Below, one piece after another: positions 6,801 through 6,936 of a stretch of 6,936 bases of DNA (positions are counted from its first letter, which is position 1; each line of letters begins with the position of its first letter). The notes beneath the pieces are model-generated. The model ran no database searches. It saw only the letters and a list, made by a program, of their open reading frames with translations, and had not been told where the DNA came from. Source of the DNA: Pseudomonadota bacterium. GTDB taxonomy: Bacteria > Pseudomonadota > Alphaproteobacteria > Sphingomonadales > Sphingomonadaceae. The position numbers and the translations under genes were made by a program. The stretch is taken from assembly GCA_963205285.1 (NCBI GenBank), contig CAUJJQ010000260.1, forward strand, positions 1-6,936. The letters are read 5' to 3'.

Positions 6801-6936
6801 CTGGTCGCCAGCCATTGGCGCGTTTCGGATGATGCGACCGCCGCGCTCACCATCAACATGCAGGCCGCAGCGGCGTTAACCCCCGCGCGCGCGTTACAGG
6901 CCGCGATGCGCGCGGTGCGCACCGGGCGGGATGCGG
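3867..6936 (+). CDS. TPR-CHAT domain protein, caspase/separase-like protease (C-terminus cut off by window edge)
   Basis: CHAT domains (PF12770, clan CD) are cysteine proteases related to caspases and separase, cutting partner proteins in several bacterial systems. The frame is open to the window end: 1023 complete codons. Order: MWSAIFLLAAMQDPAVAVST, a short hydrophobic N-terminus that may be an export signal although it lacks basic residues; an Ala-rich helical region to about 250; TPR-like helices at about 252-367 (e.g. ARFNYGVAIMEQGRAAEAIG); a helical linker to about 510; and CHAT from about 520. CHAT landmarks are VFVISSGAMAALPLAVL, LGDRYAFVTLASASALL (676-692), RVVLVGYGAP (782-791), IVFATHGLLPGE with H902, YVFLSACNSASG with C953, and ALARSFLYAGADALVASHWR. 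The His-Cys dyad is intact, so it is likely active. Between 700 and 781 lies a Gly-rich insert. Strong Shine-Dalgarno GGGAGGG fixes the start. Substrate unknown; downstream neighbours are not visible. The CHAT family call is firm, the export less so. Confidence 0.93.
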   Translation, partial: MWSAIFLLAAMQDPAVAVSTAPGDMDAIDAQISAATASLRTDGGDARLERDAAAIIILLGAQGENASPIVAMRFSQTLRLALRNAAASEARGHIAAAIDAAEAASLARGATENALWLATLTADIHTDASAAVAALTHAHGLARDHGLLASRQAGLIRSKAAEWARTLNQRGDSADADSVMSALLADLDGAPDVHVNGPGLGTRYDLLLRRAEALAKLGNGPASDADWVAAAAILDRAGASAEALRASYNNQRAYYLNMQRRFAEAEPFAREAVRRREATSGPDDSDTHKARFNYGVAIMEQGRAAEAIGLFEAALTAQMADAFASDRDTIILRTTLARAYLMTGAPETAQAQIDAALALARQARERRLSGGGRERQDLELAALSRAVAGNERHDPLSPAFDVAMLSAWALRDSDATAIDRAFRAAQDLTLSDAGEAINQAAARQLAGGGTLGNLVRQRQQAARAAIAADRALRQAVQRRDASNIAALRTTRDATAARLAQFDADVMAQFPGYAALVSPASVGIADIQRSLGDDQAVLMLMASEGHQYIFAIGKTSARWQRIDGGAAAVAAAVARLRCRIDEATCSIADYDAAILAEQAGPASPIDAVYPRYDRGTAWRVYRDIIQPVEDVLPHGGRVFVISSGAMAALPLAVLVTQDPGTAAEAGDAASLLATPWLGDRYAFVTLASASALLQGDRVMRRNAPGPMAMRQTNGAGAAGRPAAPGRLAAPRNQPGGNGRGGNVGRGGGPGGGSGPGGGGGSDGAGGIGGSIGFDLPMPDMRSRVVLVGYGAPTLSGASGGTNARGGRSRGGVRAILPAALSPIDRNSNNDSADTLTDGDIPTLANPDWLRQLAALPGTATELAGLADGAVGAARIHTGNNATETRVKGDSALSTARTIVFATHGLLPGEMGAGSEPGLVLTPPEVASTEDDGLLTAAEVANLDLNARYVFLSACNSASGTGSESLSALARSFLYAGADALVASHWRVSDDATAALTINMQAAAALTPARALQAAMRAVRTGRDA
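6066..6179 (+). repeat. Gly-rich low-complexity repeat inside the CHAT coding region
   Basis: GGC-codon-rich stretch encoding about residues 734-771 (GGNGRGGNVGRGGGPGGGSG and on). An 18-bp period is visible: GGCCCCGGTGGCGGC at 6105-6119 recurs with one change at 6123-6137, and a run of five GGC codons follows at 6129-6143. It stays in frame and has no stop. Such tracts are prone to slippage, so length may vary between strains. A shorter Gly/Arg-rich patch follows at about residues 792-812. Confidence 0.8.

Overview
The window looks like chromosomal DNA from an alphaproteobacterium, most likely a sphingomonad-type organism. The main evidence is a near-full N-terminal stretch of CtrA, the alphaproteobacterial cell-cycle master regulator. 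Supporting evidence is the DUF47-then-PiT gene order known from alphaproteobacteria, a DUF3297 protein, and G/C-rich codon usage with strong Shine-Dalgarno sequences of the AAGGGG or GGGAGGG type. The taxon below class level is inference. No tRNA, rRNA, IS element, CRISPR array or prophage gene was seen.

Left part (1-2480, all minus strand). Transcription runs from right to left. A possible small ORF (2480-2295) is followed by a DUF47/PhoU-like protein (2290-1646), then by a PiT-family phosphate transporter (1608-610). The gaps of 4 and 37 nt suggest one phosphate-uptake operon. After a 124-nt intergenic region comes ctrA (485-1), which runs off the left edge, so its DNA-binding domain is mostly missing. 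The ctrA upstream region carries opposed TTAACC half-sites, one of them inside a perfect 8-bp-arm inverted repeat. A small hairpin in the ctrA leader would place the ribosome binding site in its loop.

Middle (2481-3866). This is a gene-poor stretch of about 430 nt with overlapping dyads in front of the phosphate operon, one doubtful small membrane ORF, and another dyad ahead of the next gene. Then comes a secreted CHAP-domain amidase/peptidase (plus, 2915-3460). It converges with a DUF3297 protein (minus, 3747-3472) across an 11-nt gap. A 119-nt divergent intergenic region separates DUF3297 from the last gene.

Right part (3867-6936, plus). One very large open frame runs off the right edge: at least 1023 residues of a TPR-CHAT protein, a caspase/separase-like (clan CD) protease. 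It has a probable export signal, a TPR array, a helical linker and a CHAT domain with the His and Cys of the expected catalytic dyad. An unusual Gly-rich low-complexity insert lies inside the CHAT domain. It is the most interesting gene in the window. Its partners, if any, lie downstream and cannot be seen.

The groups probably work separately: phosphate import (DUF47 + PiT), cell-cycle control (CtrA), cell-wall turnover (CHAP), and a putative exported CHAT protease of unknown target.
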